NCBI RefSeq assembly: GCF_000203815.1 | Contig: NW_004457737.1 | Coordinates: forward strand, 496,001-560,000 | Origin: Cavenderia fasciculata | Lineage: Eukaryota; Evosea; Eumycetozoa; Acytosteliales; Cavenderiaceae | DNA: 64,000 bases | Direction of reading: 5' to 3' | Part shown: positions 13,101-25,272 of the stretch, in pieces | Position numbering within the stretch: position 1 is the first letter of the stretch | Layout of the letters: each line of letters opens with the position of its first letter | Program-made: the position numbers and the translations under genes | Notes under the pieces: model-generated | Told to the model about the DNA's origin: nothing | The model's input: the letters and a program-made list of their open reading frames with translations, nothing else | Database searches by the model: none

Positions 13101-14423
13101 CTCTTGATCAATCACCAAATTATGGGTTGTCATCTGTTCAACTACAAGTAGATAGCTTAGATACAACTGCCAGGAATATATTGATATTACGTCCGACTGG
13201 TAATGGAGGTGGATCAACTACTACAACAACAACCACCACTACTACATCTTCCACATCAGGAGGATCACCAGGTACTCAACAAGAAAAATGTGAAAAAGAT
13301 ACATTCAATTGTTATGGCCATGGTAAATGTGATATTTATGGAATATGTCAATGTGATGATAATTATAATCCTGATGATAATTGTTTTACAAAGTGTATGT
13401 ATAATTAACAAAAATTATTGTTAACTAATTATTAACTTTTTATTATTTATTTTAAATAATACAGTTTCCAATACAACAATCAAACCAAATACAACGGACC
13501 CAACAATATCATTTGATATTGATGGAATTGATTTCCAATTTGAAATTGTATCAATCCAAGAATTAGATTTGGATGGTAATACAATCCTCAAAGAATTATT
13601 TATTTCAAATTATTCATGGAATGTAAATGTATCAAGCAATAATATCATAACCATTGTCAACTATCAATTAAATACAACTACAAATTCATCATCCTCTCCA
13701 TCCTCTTCATCCTCATTCCAATCAGTATTGGTATCATCAACCATTTCCTTTTCAACACAATCAAGAGATATTCAATTTGGTGATCAAACACTTCATATCA
13801 ATCCCAATTCTATTAAATTGGCAGTCAACATCACCAACTGGCAATATTCATCCAATTTGGCAACACTCAGAGTTGTATTTAGAACAATAATTAATAACAA
13901 TCAAACTGTAGAATATGATTGTCAAGATAAAAACGTGGAACCATTAACATACGACTCGTTATCATCATTACAATACCTCAGAGTTGTCAAGGATAACGTA
14001 CAATTCAATGGTAGATTTATTGATTTTGCATTATCAGATGGTAGACCAACCTATTCACAAACACAACTCATATCATCAACACAATTGGATGGTGGAGATG
14101 ATGAACAATCAATTGCAATGATAGGTATTAATTTCCCACAATGTCATGAATGTGTTCTCGATCCTGATTTCACTCCATTACTCATCGATAAGGGAAATGA
14201 CAGTGGTTGTGGCAATGACAAACAATCAGATACATGGCGTATTATTGTTGGTGCAGTTGTTGGAGGTGTTGGAGCTATAGCTATTGCCGTTGCTTCATTC
14301 CTCACCTACAAAATGATACAAAAGAAAAGAGCCTTTAACAAACATATTACAAACAAGCTGAAAACATTTGACAATATAAATCTTAAAAGATATAAGACCC
14401 GGATTGAACTTGAGAGGTGGTGA
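10182..14423 (+). CDS. ComC-like LRR/IPT-TIG/EGF single-pass membrane receptor, copy C (10 exons, 1183 aa)
   Basis: Exons: 10182-10293, 10376-10496, 10605-11045, 11122-11193, 11269-11346, 11414-11548, 11615-11943, 12003-12851, 12939-13394, 13465-14423, summing to 1184 codons with the stop. I chose the ATG at 10182 because it opens directly into a signal peptide (FVLYVFIFFFSTVLLG). The short intron between exons 2 and 3 of copies A and B is absent here: the codons run straight through. The second TIG/EGF exon is nearly identical in DNA to that of copy B for its first 180 bases or so. The cytoplasmic tail is longer than in the siblings and ends KTRIELERW before TGA. Domains and inferred role are as for copy A. 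Confidence 0.85.
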
Positions 14424-14869
14424 ACAGTTAAACACCACCCATGACAACAGTACAGTCCCTTCGTCAACTTTGTTTTGAGTCGAATGAAATCAAGATTTTA
14501 AAAATATCAAAGTTCTATAACACAATCCTCACTAGGTTTTACACATGGATCGTCACAAAATAAGGTGTCATCGTCGGGAAACCCATCGTTCATCACCCTC
14601 GATTCCACCTAGATATTTATGGTTTTAAGTAAAAATCTTATACTCGTTACCGACGACGCATTGGGTTTATCAACCGATTTTTGGATGATCAGCCTTGAAG
14701 GAGTGTCAATATATGTCTGTTTGGTTGGCACCCAAAGTTCATTCATTCTTTTAACGAGCTAGAGATACAATACGGATTGTTAACATCGCATCCACACACT
14801 AAGGTTCTTTGAACTTTTCTTCTTTGTTTTTTTAAGTAAAGTTAACAGCTGACAGACATTATTATAATA
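14424..14869. other. Intergenic stretch between copies C and D
   Basis: About 446 bases without a gene. It is somewhat more GC-rich in the middle than the other spacers of the array. No conserved block or regulatory site was recognised. Confidence 0.5.
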
Positions 14870-17800
14870 ATGAATGTATTATTATATCTACTTATCTTTG
14901 TAGTGTTGTTTCAATGTAAACCTGCAGTATCACAATTACAACTTCCAACCCTAGAATGTATGTACACAAAGAGGAAAGAGAATGATTGTAAAGACATGTG
15001 TGTTGGAAAAAAAAAAAAAAAGAAAATATTTTTTGTTTAATTGTGCATCAAACGCACGCCCTCTGATGATCATGAAACTTATTTGATTGTATTTATGTAT
15101 ATTATAATATAATAATAATATAATATAATATAGTTGAATCAGCAGTATGGATCATTAGACAATATGGTTTAACAATACCTCAACAACAAGCATCTATATG
15201 TGGATCGATATTCATTTGTTTTGATTATCCTGATGGCTTCAAACATATTTTAAATATGTAAGATATCTACCTACAGTTCAACACACACCTGTTGGTTATT
15301 AGTACTAATCTTTTATTTCTTTTTTTGTGTTTAGTGATATTGACCATTCTACTTTTACAGATGTTGGAGCACCAGATACCAATTTATTATCCTTGTATTT
15401 GCCACAGCTCAATACATTGATATTAAAAGCTGACGATGTTGCAGATCCAACACTCAATATTATGGATCGTATCAAATCACTAAAGACCACCACAACCATG
15501 GATTTGGGTGACACATCGATCAATAGTCTGCCAGCAGACTTTACAGACTTTCCATCTCTTCAAGTGTTCACCTGCAAGTGTTCTCTTGTGACGACTATCC
15601 CCAAAAACTTTTTAAACAACTCTGCTTATTTGCAACATTTCACATTCGATTCAGCGGGTGTCGGTCTGTTAACTTCAGTCACTGTCGATGACACATTGTA
15701 TTTCCCAAGACTTAATTACTATACAATAATTTATTCAAAACTTGACCCTGCTTCTCATTTGTTTAATATTACCTCTAAATCATTTCCTTCTTTAGAAAGC
15801 TTGTAAGTAACACATTTATTCATTGATCATTTATTCCTCTCTATAGACTTACTAACCAACAATATCGTCGTTATTTTAAAGTGATTTAATCTACATGATG
15901 GTAGGATCTCAAGTCACCATTAATTATGATATCTCAAGGACGGATATCCTCTCTGCAGTGTATGTTTAAAAACATGCAGGTCAATTGATAATTATTTACA
16001 TAAATATTTATATTAACTATTTTCTTCTTTATTAGACAATGTACTGGTAGTGGTGGTTCTCAATGTCACCTAACAGTATCACATCCTGAAGTAGTTAGCT
16101 ATATGCATGTGTCCCAGCATTCAACATGATGAACCTTTTTAATTAATATTTTTTTTTATTTATATTAGTGGTGTTTCCGGTCCACAATCATCTATTACAC
16201 CACCTGTTGGTCCAACCTATGTAAATTTAGAAACAGCTGTGTTAGAGTACATGCAATACACTAGTTTTCCTTTCACTGTTTATCCTCCCAAACTAAGAGA
16301 ATTGTATGTTTAAAAGGGATCCCAATATTCAATTTTGTCAAATATAATTAAACCATTAATCTATTTTATTTCTAATTAGAAATTTACGACAAAATCAAAT
16401 AACTGCCGTTCCCAACGCAGTTGTTCCATCTACATTGAAAATTTTAATTTTGGGATACAACCAATTAACAGGATCAGCAATACCCGACGGTATATTTGCA
16501 AATAATAATGGATTGGATATCTTTGATTTACAAAACAATCCAACATTTACTGGTCCAATCACAACAGACTATTGCAAACACGAGATGAATATTATAAACA
16601 CTAATGTTCAAGACATACCAGACTGCTTCTGGTGCTATATTAATAGTCCTGGAATTATGCAAACCAATCTTAATATTCCAGGTGGATTTACTTGTAATGA
16701 TTGTATGTACCCATAATACATTTATTTAAAGATCTTTTTTACCATTTAGGTATTAATATAATTATTTGTTTATTATCAATCAACAACATTAGATTATATT
16801 GATAATTCTACAATGATTGTAACCAATAATAGTATTGTTGAAATCACAGGATTTAAAATAGGATGGGGTAACTATTACCAGAATGGTCAGTGCCAAGTAG
16901 ATAAAGTGGTTGCCAACTCCAAGCTTAAATTAACTTTTGATAACCCCGTTTCCAATACCTTGTCTCCATTCACTGTCGTTTTGGCAAGCTTTTCGAGTGC
17001 ACCACAAGTACAACTATCAATCATCGAAGGTGGTATTACCATTGGTCAGGTTTCATACCAACCACTGCCACCATTGGTGGTTGTAAATGTTGAAATGATC
17101 AAGTACAATCCCTATTTTGATCACACACTAACCATCGATGGTAGTATAACTTGTGCAGTGGGACCAAATGATACAGCTGCCAATTGCCCTCCACTCGAGA
17201 GAGGTGTTCGTACTGTTACGATTTCAAATGGACATTACTCTGCCAGTGCCACATTTAATTTTGAAATGGAGTATCCCATTGTAAACAAGGTGACACCCGT
17301 TCCAGCTCTACAAGGATCGCTTATAACATTGACTGGTAATTATGGACTTACCTTTTCAACACCATCTGTATCGTTTATGGAAGGAACAGTCGAGATTGCT
17401 CAATGTGCAATACAATCGATCAATTCAACAACCATTGTATGTCAAGCTGGTGCACCCATATATGACAAACAAGTAGAGTTGTTAGTGTTGGTCGATGGAG
17501 GGTTCTCTACCACTTACATCATTACGGGTATGGAGCTATGTCAATTAACAACCAAAAATTGTTCAGGTAATGGTCAATGTGATGCAATTCAAGGTGTTTG
17601 TATTTGTACAAGTAATGCATTTTATAATAATTGTTCAAAACGTATGTAAATTAAAATTATAAGAGTAGATTTCTAATTATTTAAATAATAATATACATTT
17701 AATCTAAATATAAATATAAACATTTAAATGTAAAAAAAACAAATATTTATTTATTAATTTAAATATATACACATTAGCATATCCAATTATTAGTTCAGGA

Positions 17801-19230
17801 AGTTATGATTCAACAAATACAAAGATTGTAACTTTGGAAGGTGATTTTGGACCATTTGGACAAGTAAATCCAATAATCAAGATTAATAATACTTTACAAT
17901 GCACAGTTGCTGCTAAATCACAATTCAAAATTAATTGTACTCTTGATCAATCACCAACTTTTGGATTGTCATCTGTACAACTTCAAGTAGACACTTTAAA
18001 TACAACTGCAAGAAATATATTGGTATTACGTCCTCTTCCCAACAATGGAGGTGGAACTACTACTACAACAACAACCACCACCGCCACAGCATCAACAACA
18101 TCAGGAGGGCCATCCCTAACACCTAAACAACAGTGTGAAAAAGATACATTCAATTGTTATGGACATGGTTATTGTGATGAAAATGGAATATGTCAATGTG
18201 AATCTAATTATAATCCTGTTGATAATTGTTTTACAAAGTGTATGTATCGATTAATTATTTAATTATTGATTAAATATTAATTATTTAAAATATTAATACT
18301 AATTAATTTATTTTTAACTCCTGTATAGTTATCAATACAACCATTAAACCAAATACAACGGACCCAACAGTATCATTTGATATTGATGGAATTGATTTCC
18401 AATTTGAAATTGTATCAATTCAAGAATTGGATTTGGATGCAGTGGTATTGAAAGAATTATTTATTTCAAATTATTCATGGAATGTAAATGTATCAAGCAA
18501 TAATATCATAACCATTGTCAACTATCAATTAAATACAACTACAAATTCCTCTTCCTCTCCACCCTCCTCATTCCAATCAGTATTGGTATCATCAACGATC
18601 TCATTTTCAACACAATCAAGAGATATTCAATTCGGTGATCAAACACTTCACATCAATCCCAATTCAATTAAATTGGCAGTCAATATCACCAACTGGCAAT
18701 ATTCATCCAATTTGGCAACACTCAGAGTTGTATTTAGAACAATTATTGTTAATAATCAATCTATTGAATACGGTTGTGATGATGAAAAAGAGGTGGATCC
18801 TTTTGCATATGACTCGTTATCATCATTACAATACCTCAGAGTGATAAAAGATGACGTACAATTCAATGGTAGATTTATTGATTTTGCACTGTCAGATGGT
18901 AGACCAACCTATTCACAAACACAACTCATATCATTAACACAATTGAATGGTGGAGAACAATCGATTGCAATGATTGGTGTTGGCTTACCGCAATGTCATG
19001 AATGTGTTCTCGATCCTGATTTCACACCATTACTCATCGACAAGAGCGAATGCAGTGAGAGTCAATCAGACACGTGGAAAATCATTGTTGGTGTTGTTGT
19101 TGGTGGTGTAACACTCGTGGCTATTATTATCGCTGCTGTAATGGGATACAAAAAGGCAATGAAGATTCGAAAGCATAATGAACATATTTCGAGAAGATTA
19201 AAGAGAATGAACATGGAAGTCGATTCTTAA
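14870..19230 (+). CDS. ComC-like LRR/IPT-TIG/EGF single-pass membrane receptor, copy D (10 exons, 1165 aa)
   Basis: Exons: 14870-14957, 15134-15257, 15335-15802, 15882-15959, 16036-16104, 16169-16303, 16380-16702, 16793-17641, 17778-18239, 18329-19230, summing to 1166 codons with the stop. The signal peptide is VLLYLLIFVVLFQC. Like C it lacks the small intron after the second exon. The intron at 16105-16168 seems to start with GC (GCATGT); a GT 6 bases further on would also keep frame but has a poor consensus. The cytoplasmic tail (MGYKKAMKIRKHNEHISRRL) and membrane segment differ most from the others, while the ComC-type domain stays nearly identical. It ends 115 bases from the end of the convergent gene on the - strand. 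Confidence 0.83.
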
Positions 19231-19345
19231 ACAGGAATTGAGACACCAATCAAAAAAAAAATAAAAAAATATCACAAGTTAATGTCGCAGTTGATTATTT
19301 TATTTATTTTGTTGAATGGACTGATGAAATGATTAATTAATTAGT

Positions 19346-20682
19346 TTAAAATTTGTCAATATTTTTGGTCTTGTTACCAACATAAATTGGGACAGTATTT
19401 AACTTGACTGCTTGTTTGGTGCCTCTTCTTCTTCTCTTTAATACAACCACCAACACAATAATAGATAGTAGTACAAATGATCCACATACTACAATAGCAA
19501 TTATCTTCCATGTTTCAAATGACGAATGATATGATGATGAATCAACTTCACATCATTGCATGAATATGATGATGATGATGGTTCTTTAGGTTCACATTCT
19601 GGAAGGATATATTCATCACCAAGTAAGACTCCGTTGAATATTGGATCGAGTTCAATTGATTGTTTGAACGGTGGGATATTGAATGCTGTTAAAAGGTTGA
19701 ATTGTTGATGATTGATTTGTTGAGAAAAGAGTGGATCATCATTTGGAATAATAGTGACTGTTGATGGAGTGATGGTGACATTGTCGATAATCATCCGACT
19801 AGCTATTCTAGTGATGAAAACGGATCGACCAACTTGAACTTGAACCCAGTTAATTTGATCATAAGGTGGTACTTCTATTCTAACTTTCATATTACCACAT
19901 TCATCAAATTCAACCGAATCTGATCGAGAATGGAATATCACTTGAAGCTTACTGATTGGTGACGCCCATACCCAATCAATTATTTTAACAGTATATTTAA
20001 TTGATTTTCTTGGTGCTTGCATATCTTCATCTGCAAATACAATCATTTGAGTGTCAATGAATCGATCGATTTTCAATTGTAGTTTGGTATGTTGATTATT
20101 CTTTATCGTTCCAATATAGACTGATTGTTCACCAATGTCTGTTGATGTTTGATTCAGTAGTGTCCAAGCTATATTATCCATCGACACGGTTTGAAGGATT
20201 GATTCGTCTCGATAAATCTCTCGAATTTGTTGAATTGCCATTGTAAAGTTGACGGCAATACCAGCCACTGATTCATTGGTTGTTAAAGTCGATGTTAAAT
20301 CATCCAAAACCGTTGTATTGTATAGTCGATGAGGTCTAACTTGTTGGATTGAACAATCCACAGGTGGATCTTCTAAAGAATCATTTTGATTTGTTGTTGT
20401 TGTTGCTAATTTATCGTGATAAATGTTTGGTGAGTCAACAAAGAAGAATGATGAACAATCCAGCAAGTGATCATAACCACTATCACATTGACAACTACCA
20501 AATGTTGGATTACATATTCCATGTCCTGAACAATTATTTGGACATTCTACCACATTTGATGTAACTGGTACTATAGTATCATCACCATCATCATCATCAT
20601 ATTGACGACATTGAATAATATCAATATTAAACAATAAAAGCATTAAACCAACTACCACTACTATTACTATTAACCGTGACAT
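19346..20682 (-). pseudogene. Short ComC-like EGF membrane protein with a frame break before its membrane segment
   Basis: The frame from ATG at 20682 to a stop at 19501 gives 393 aa: signal peptide (LIVIVVVVGLMLLLF), an EGF-like module near residues 48-75 (CPNNCSGHGICNPTFGSCQC) and a ComC-type domain to about residue 345. It lacks the LRR and TIG parts of the array genes. This frame ends without a membrane segment. A second frame, down to a stop at 19346-19348, reads SFETWKIIAIVVCGSFVLLSI and a KRRRRG tail, which is clearly the missing membrane anchor. The change of frame lies about 19550-19585 and no intron explains it. It may be a new pseudogene, a secreted short form or a sequence error; I cannot tell which. 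Confidence 0.6.
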
Positions 20683-21897
20683 TGTGAAGAAATAATAATA
20701 ATTATCTATTATCTCTATCTCTATCTTTTTAAATGCTTTTTTAACAGTGTACAGGTTGTTCCTATCTATCTATCCATCACTTACTGTCAAACTTTACATC
20801 ATATCTATCATTCCTCGACAAACGAAAGAATAACCATAGATATGTGTATGTTGAGTAGGAGGGAGTAGTGGAGGTTGGTTCGGTGACATGTCATATGCTA
20901 TCGAAGTGCGCGAGAAGGTGACTGTTGTTGTTCATTGCCTTTTTCTTTGCTCTTCATTTATAGTAATCTCTTGAATATACATTTGTCATTGTCTTGTAAG
21001 ATGATGAAGATAATAATACACAAAAAATTACACCTTTATGTTTGTTAAAAAAAAATTTCGATCATTTAAATTATTATAATATAAAATATAATATATAATA
21101 TTATTATTATTAAAATTTTTATTATTCTTTTTAAAAATATATCTAATATTAATTTGATCAAAAATCAAAGAAGTTTGAATAGGAGTGTAAGTAGAATTTA
21201 ACTAGTTCATTGAAAAAATGGGATTAGATTTTTGCTAAAAATGGAAAACTTTGATTTGGACAATAGATATGATTCTTTCAACTACTCTTTCGAATAAAAT
21301 AGTGATAGTGTATCAGTACACGATATTCGAATTATGTATCCTCGAATGAATACCAAAACAACTATAGAATACGAACTAGTAGGTAGTACTGTGACCATGA
21401 CTCACCCCCCCTACACCCAAGTTGATAAAAAAGTTGGATACTCTTCTTCTACTCTATCCCACAAATTTGGGTTTTTAGAGGGAAAAGCTGCAAAGTAGGT
21501 GAATAATTTTTATTTTTTCGTGCAACTCATTTTCATTCATTTATTAATTTATTTCATTATTTACTTAAGTTCGAGACATAGACAGAACCAATCAACATCC
21601 TCATACTATATCCTTTAATTCATCTTAGATACATTCAAAAACAACGACACTAGTAGCAATAACAACACCTTTATTTATACTTTATACATTATTATATACA
21701 CTACTCTTTTCTCCTTTAATAGCAATTTACATAGATTATTATTATTATATTTGTATCATATCCTCTCTTATATCACAAACAACTTGTAATTTTCCTCATA
21801 TTAGAAAGAATCATTATAGACTTAGATAGATAGACACCAACAAAGACATTATATTATATATCATCTTTATTTATAAATAGACAAAACATACATAACA
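20683..21897. other. Intergenic stretch, divergent promoters of the EGF/ComC gene and the acylated Q/N-rich gene
   Basis: About 1.2 kb with no convincing coding sequence. It is AT-rich with A/T homopolymer runs and a short C run near 21405. The two flanking genes point away from each other, so both promoters must lie here. Nothing else was recognised. Confidence 0.5.
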
Positions 21898-23123
21898 ATG
21901 GGTAATGTTTTTAGTTCATGTTGTGATCAGAGAAAGTCACATACTCCATACGATCCATTTATATATGATGAAGAATATGAAGAATATCATAGTCCGAATA
22001 GTATGTAGTAAAAATAGAAATAGTAGGAGTAGTAGTAGAAATGCTTGCATTTGCAGACTGTAAAGAAGAAAGTAAAAGACGGTGCTGCAAATATACTACC
22101 AAAACCACCACTCTCTCTCTTTTTTTCAAAAAGTGGGTGTGAATGAATAAATGAATGAAACTAACATTCTATTGTTTTTTTGAATTCTTTCTTTTCTTTG
22201 TAGTATTAAACCCTCATGTAACAAATACATATCAACCTCCAGCACCAATCTTATTGGAACAAACAAATTATAGAAACTCTGATCTATACAGTAGTAATAA
22301 TTCAAGTAGTCATAATCAACAACAGCAACAACAACAATACCATCAACAACAACAAAGTTATTATGAAAACTATACCTCTTCACAACAATACAATGATTAT
22401 CATCAAGACAATAACAATGACCATAACCAATCGTATCAACCTTTTCCAGAGGTAGAAGATGATCAAAATGAAGATGTTACATTTGATACCAATTATCAAG
22501 AAAATTACCAACAACAACAGAGAGAATCGTCATCAACATCAACATTACCAACCATTATTGAGACTTCTACTACATCCACTACTTCAACGCAACCAATAAC
22601 AACTTGGCAACAACCTCAACAAACTCAACCTCAACAACAATCACCAGTTAATAGAAACTTGACCAATTTAAATAGTAGTAATGGTAGTGGTAATGGTAGT
22701 GGTAGTAGAAACTTTAATAATAGTTCACAGGATAAATTCTATCCACGATATATGAACTTTACCGAATCTGTATATATGGCGCAACCACCTTCATCTGAAC
22801 TAGGCATTACCGATTCTGTTGTAGATTCTTTGGTTTTTGGTCTTGAAAACAAGAATAAAACAACAATCGATAATAATAATATTAATAACAATAGTAATCA
22901 ATTCCAACCATCATCATCACCTCAACCATTAACATCATTATCATCTACTACTACTAGTACAACAACAACCTCTACTACTACCACTTTTAGACCAACAGTA
23001 ACACAAATAACATCACCAACTTTAAATGATAGCATTAGTAATACTAGTAGTTTGGCAAATTCTCAGTACCAAGACTCAACTCTTTTGAGTGACGAATCAC
23101 TTTACTATGACGCACAAGATTAA
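21898..23123 (+). CDS. Putative N-myristoylated, palmitoylated Q/N/S/T-rich low-complexity protein (2 exons, 340 aa)
   Basis: Exons 21898-22000 and 22204-23123. The GTATGT donor at 22001 and the acceptor at 22203 join in phase 1 to give 341 codons with the stop. Translated without splicing, the first exon stops after 36 residues and the second lacks a plausible start, so the splice is needed. The N-terminus MGNVFSSCCDQRK has Gly2 and Ser6, which suit N-myristoyl transferase, and an adjacent Cys pair suited to palmitoylation; membrane anchoring is inferred from that. A Tyr/Asp/Glu-rich stretch (YDEEYEEY) follows, then Gln, Asn, Ser and Thr tracts over the rest. I see no folded domain and do not recognise the protein. 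Confidence 0.7.
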
Positions 23124-23557
23124 ACCAACGACAATGATATGATAGATCAAAAAGTATAGTGATTGATCTATTTTTTCCAAAAAAAACACATACAAATGAT
23201 GATTTCCAACACATACACACCTATAAATAATAATCAATCAACATCAAACAATGTATCTCAAGGAATATTCTTCTTTTAATAAATGTTATTTTCAATCCTG
23301 CTTTTCCCTCTCTTCTCCTTTAGAATTCAGAGATCAAACCCAAACCCAAATCAAAAAACAAAAACTACCATAAACTTATTTCTTTCTCTTTTGGTGTAGG
23401 ATTTGTATATATATTAAAAAAAATGATTAATAAATATTATTATTTATTTTTAAATTAATAATAATAATTTGTTATATTATTAGTGGTGTGTGATTATTAT
23501 ATTATTATATTATTTTGTCTTTCTCTTTCTCTTTTGTTTTTTTGTTTTTTTGTTTTT
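23124..23557. other. Convergent 3' intergenic stretch
   Basis: About 430 bases between two genes that end toward each other. It is rich in A/T and T runs, and AATAAA-like motifs occur on both strands, as expected of 3' ends. No gene is seen. Confidence 0.5.
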
Positions 23558-25272
23558 TTATCTTCTTTTTAAATGACTTTGAGCATTGTGATAAAGTTCA
23601 CGATAAAGATGGGCAGTTGAAAATAGATCTTCAATGTCTCGGTCCTGCCAATTTTGAGTGGGTGGTTTTTGGAGAAAGATCATAATGTCTGGGAAATCCT
23701 TTTGTTTGAGTTCATCAGACCACAGTACTAGGAATGCAGCACAAACATAGACGTGGAAGATGGAGAAACCTTCACGCTCGCATAGGTACGTGTCCCACAT
23801 ACGAATGACCAAGAGGAATGGTATTTCACGCATCAAAAAACAATTCATCCAACGGAATGCAAATTCGATAAACTGACAATCCTGCTCTGCCAAGTGACAA
23901 CACAACGACGAGTTGATAGTCTCGAGCAGACCTCTGAGTTGAGCAATCATCCGTTGGATACCCGGTTGTGCAAAAGTGTAGTGGTCTTGAATACCGTCAA
24001 GTAGTTTGGTGAGACACCAATAAGAGTCGGCCTCGACCATTGCCAAAACACTAGATTCGAGCGTATTAACTGTACATTGCTCGACATTTTCTACAAACTC
24101 TGATAAAAACACATAGATAAATGGAGTGGCCAAATCGTTGATTCCTTGAACATAACCCGTTGATGGATGTCTAATTGCCCATATATATAAAATTCTTTCT
24201 AATATTTCTTGTATAATTGGTTGTTGGAATAATGGTACCGATGGATTTGTTCTTGGTACATCCATTTGAATCTAAATAGTAAAAAGTAATTAAATAATTA
24301 ATAAATGTCCAAAAAAATTATTATTAACCTATTTATATTTACTTGTTTTAAAGTTTTCTTGTCTGGATCAGTTCTTTTTTCTTCTGAAATATAATATTGG
24401 GGTAAACAATCTCGATATTCTTTTCTTTTTCTTTCTAAAATCTCTTCTCTTCTTTCACCATTTGATGGTAGATAACCTAATAATATTTTCCATGCCATCG
24501 ATCTTTTTTTCTCTGGAATTCCCCTCCATCCAATTTTTTTTAATATATCTATAAAAAACAAATAAAATATTAGATTATCATATGAGGATAGGATTATTTT
24601 ATCTATTATATTATTTATAGTTTACCTAAATCTACATTTGATTCCCCTAAAAACTTTTCAAATTTCTTTAACTTTGAAGCCTTTTCGTTATAAATTGCAT
24701 TCTGCTTATTGATTGAAATATCACCACCACTCGATGATAGAGATGAGGTGGATGATGATGAAAGTGAAAGATGATTCTCTGATGTTACATTGGTTGACAT
24801 GTGGTGGTGTCCGTGTCCGTTTGTCTTTGGTGATGTATAATCTGGTGAATTTAAATTGTCTAAACTACCACCGCCGCCATGACTGATGGTCACATCTGTA
24901 TGTTCTGTCGATGATGAAATGACACCATTCTCTACTACTATTTTATGTGTTGTTGTTGTATATGCATTATGATTAAATATTGCACTACTATCTATATCTT
25001 TTTTTGATTTTGGTATCAAATTTCTAAAATAGAATTGAATTATAAATAAATAAAGATAAAAAGAAATGTAAATAATTAGATATAATGTAGTTTCTTTTGT
25101 TTCTTTCATTTCACTGCATTGCATACCCATTAAACTTTTCAAATTTATGTGGAAGATGATTATTGATTGGCTTGGCAACACCGGGAGTCTTCCTCGACGA
25201 CCCAAATCTCCAAAAACTATCTCTTACAGGACTATTAGTGTCACTCTGTAGGTTTGGTGAGCTGTTACTCAT
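23558..25272 (-). CDS. TBC1D22-type Rab GTPase-activating protein (4 exons, 487 aa)
   Basis: Exons in transcript order: 25272-25127, 25023-24626, 24548-24343, 24271-23558; the phases close exactly at 488 codons with the stop. Residues 1-49 hold a serine-rich start with FWRFGSSRKTPG, like the N-terminus of animal TBC1D22. Residues about 50-175 are low complexity. The TBC domain runs from about residue 185 (GWRGIPEKKRSMAWKILLGY) to 470. It carries the arginine-finger region (IQMDVPRTNP) and the glutamine-finger motif (GYVQG), so the GAP chemistry should be intact. The stretches RILYIWAIRHP, SYWCLTKLLDGIQD and FAFRWMNCFLMRE match the TBC1D22 subfamily closely. Animal TBC1D22 proteins act at the Golgi; the Rab target here cannot be read from sequence. 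Confidence 0.9.

Noticed and set aside
15846-15881. Earlier acceptor (CTATAG at 15841-15846) for exon 4 of copy D
   Set aside because: Using it brings an in-frame stop within 15 codons. The AAAG acceptor at 15881 restores the paralog frame.
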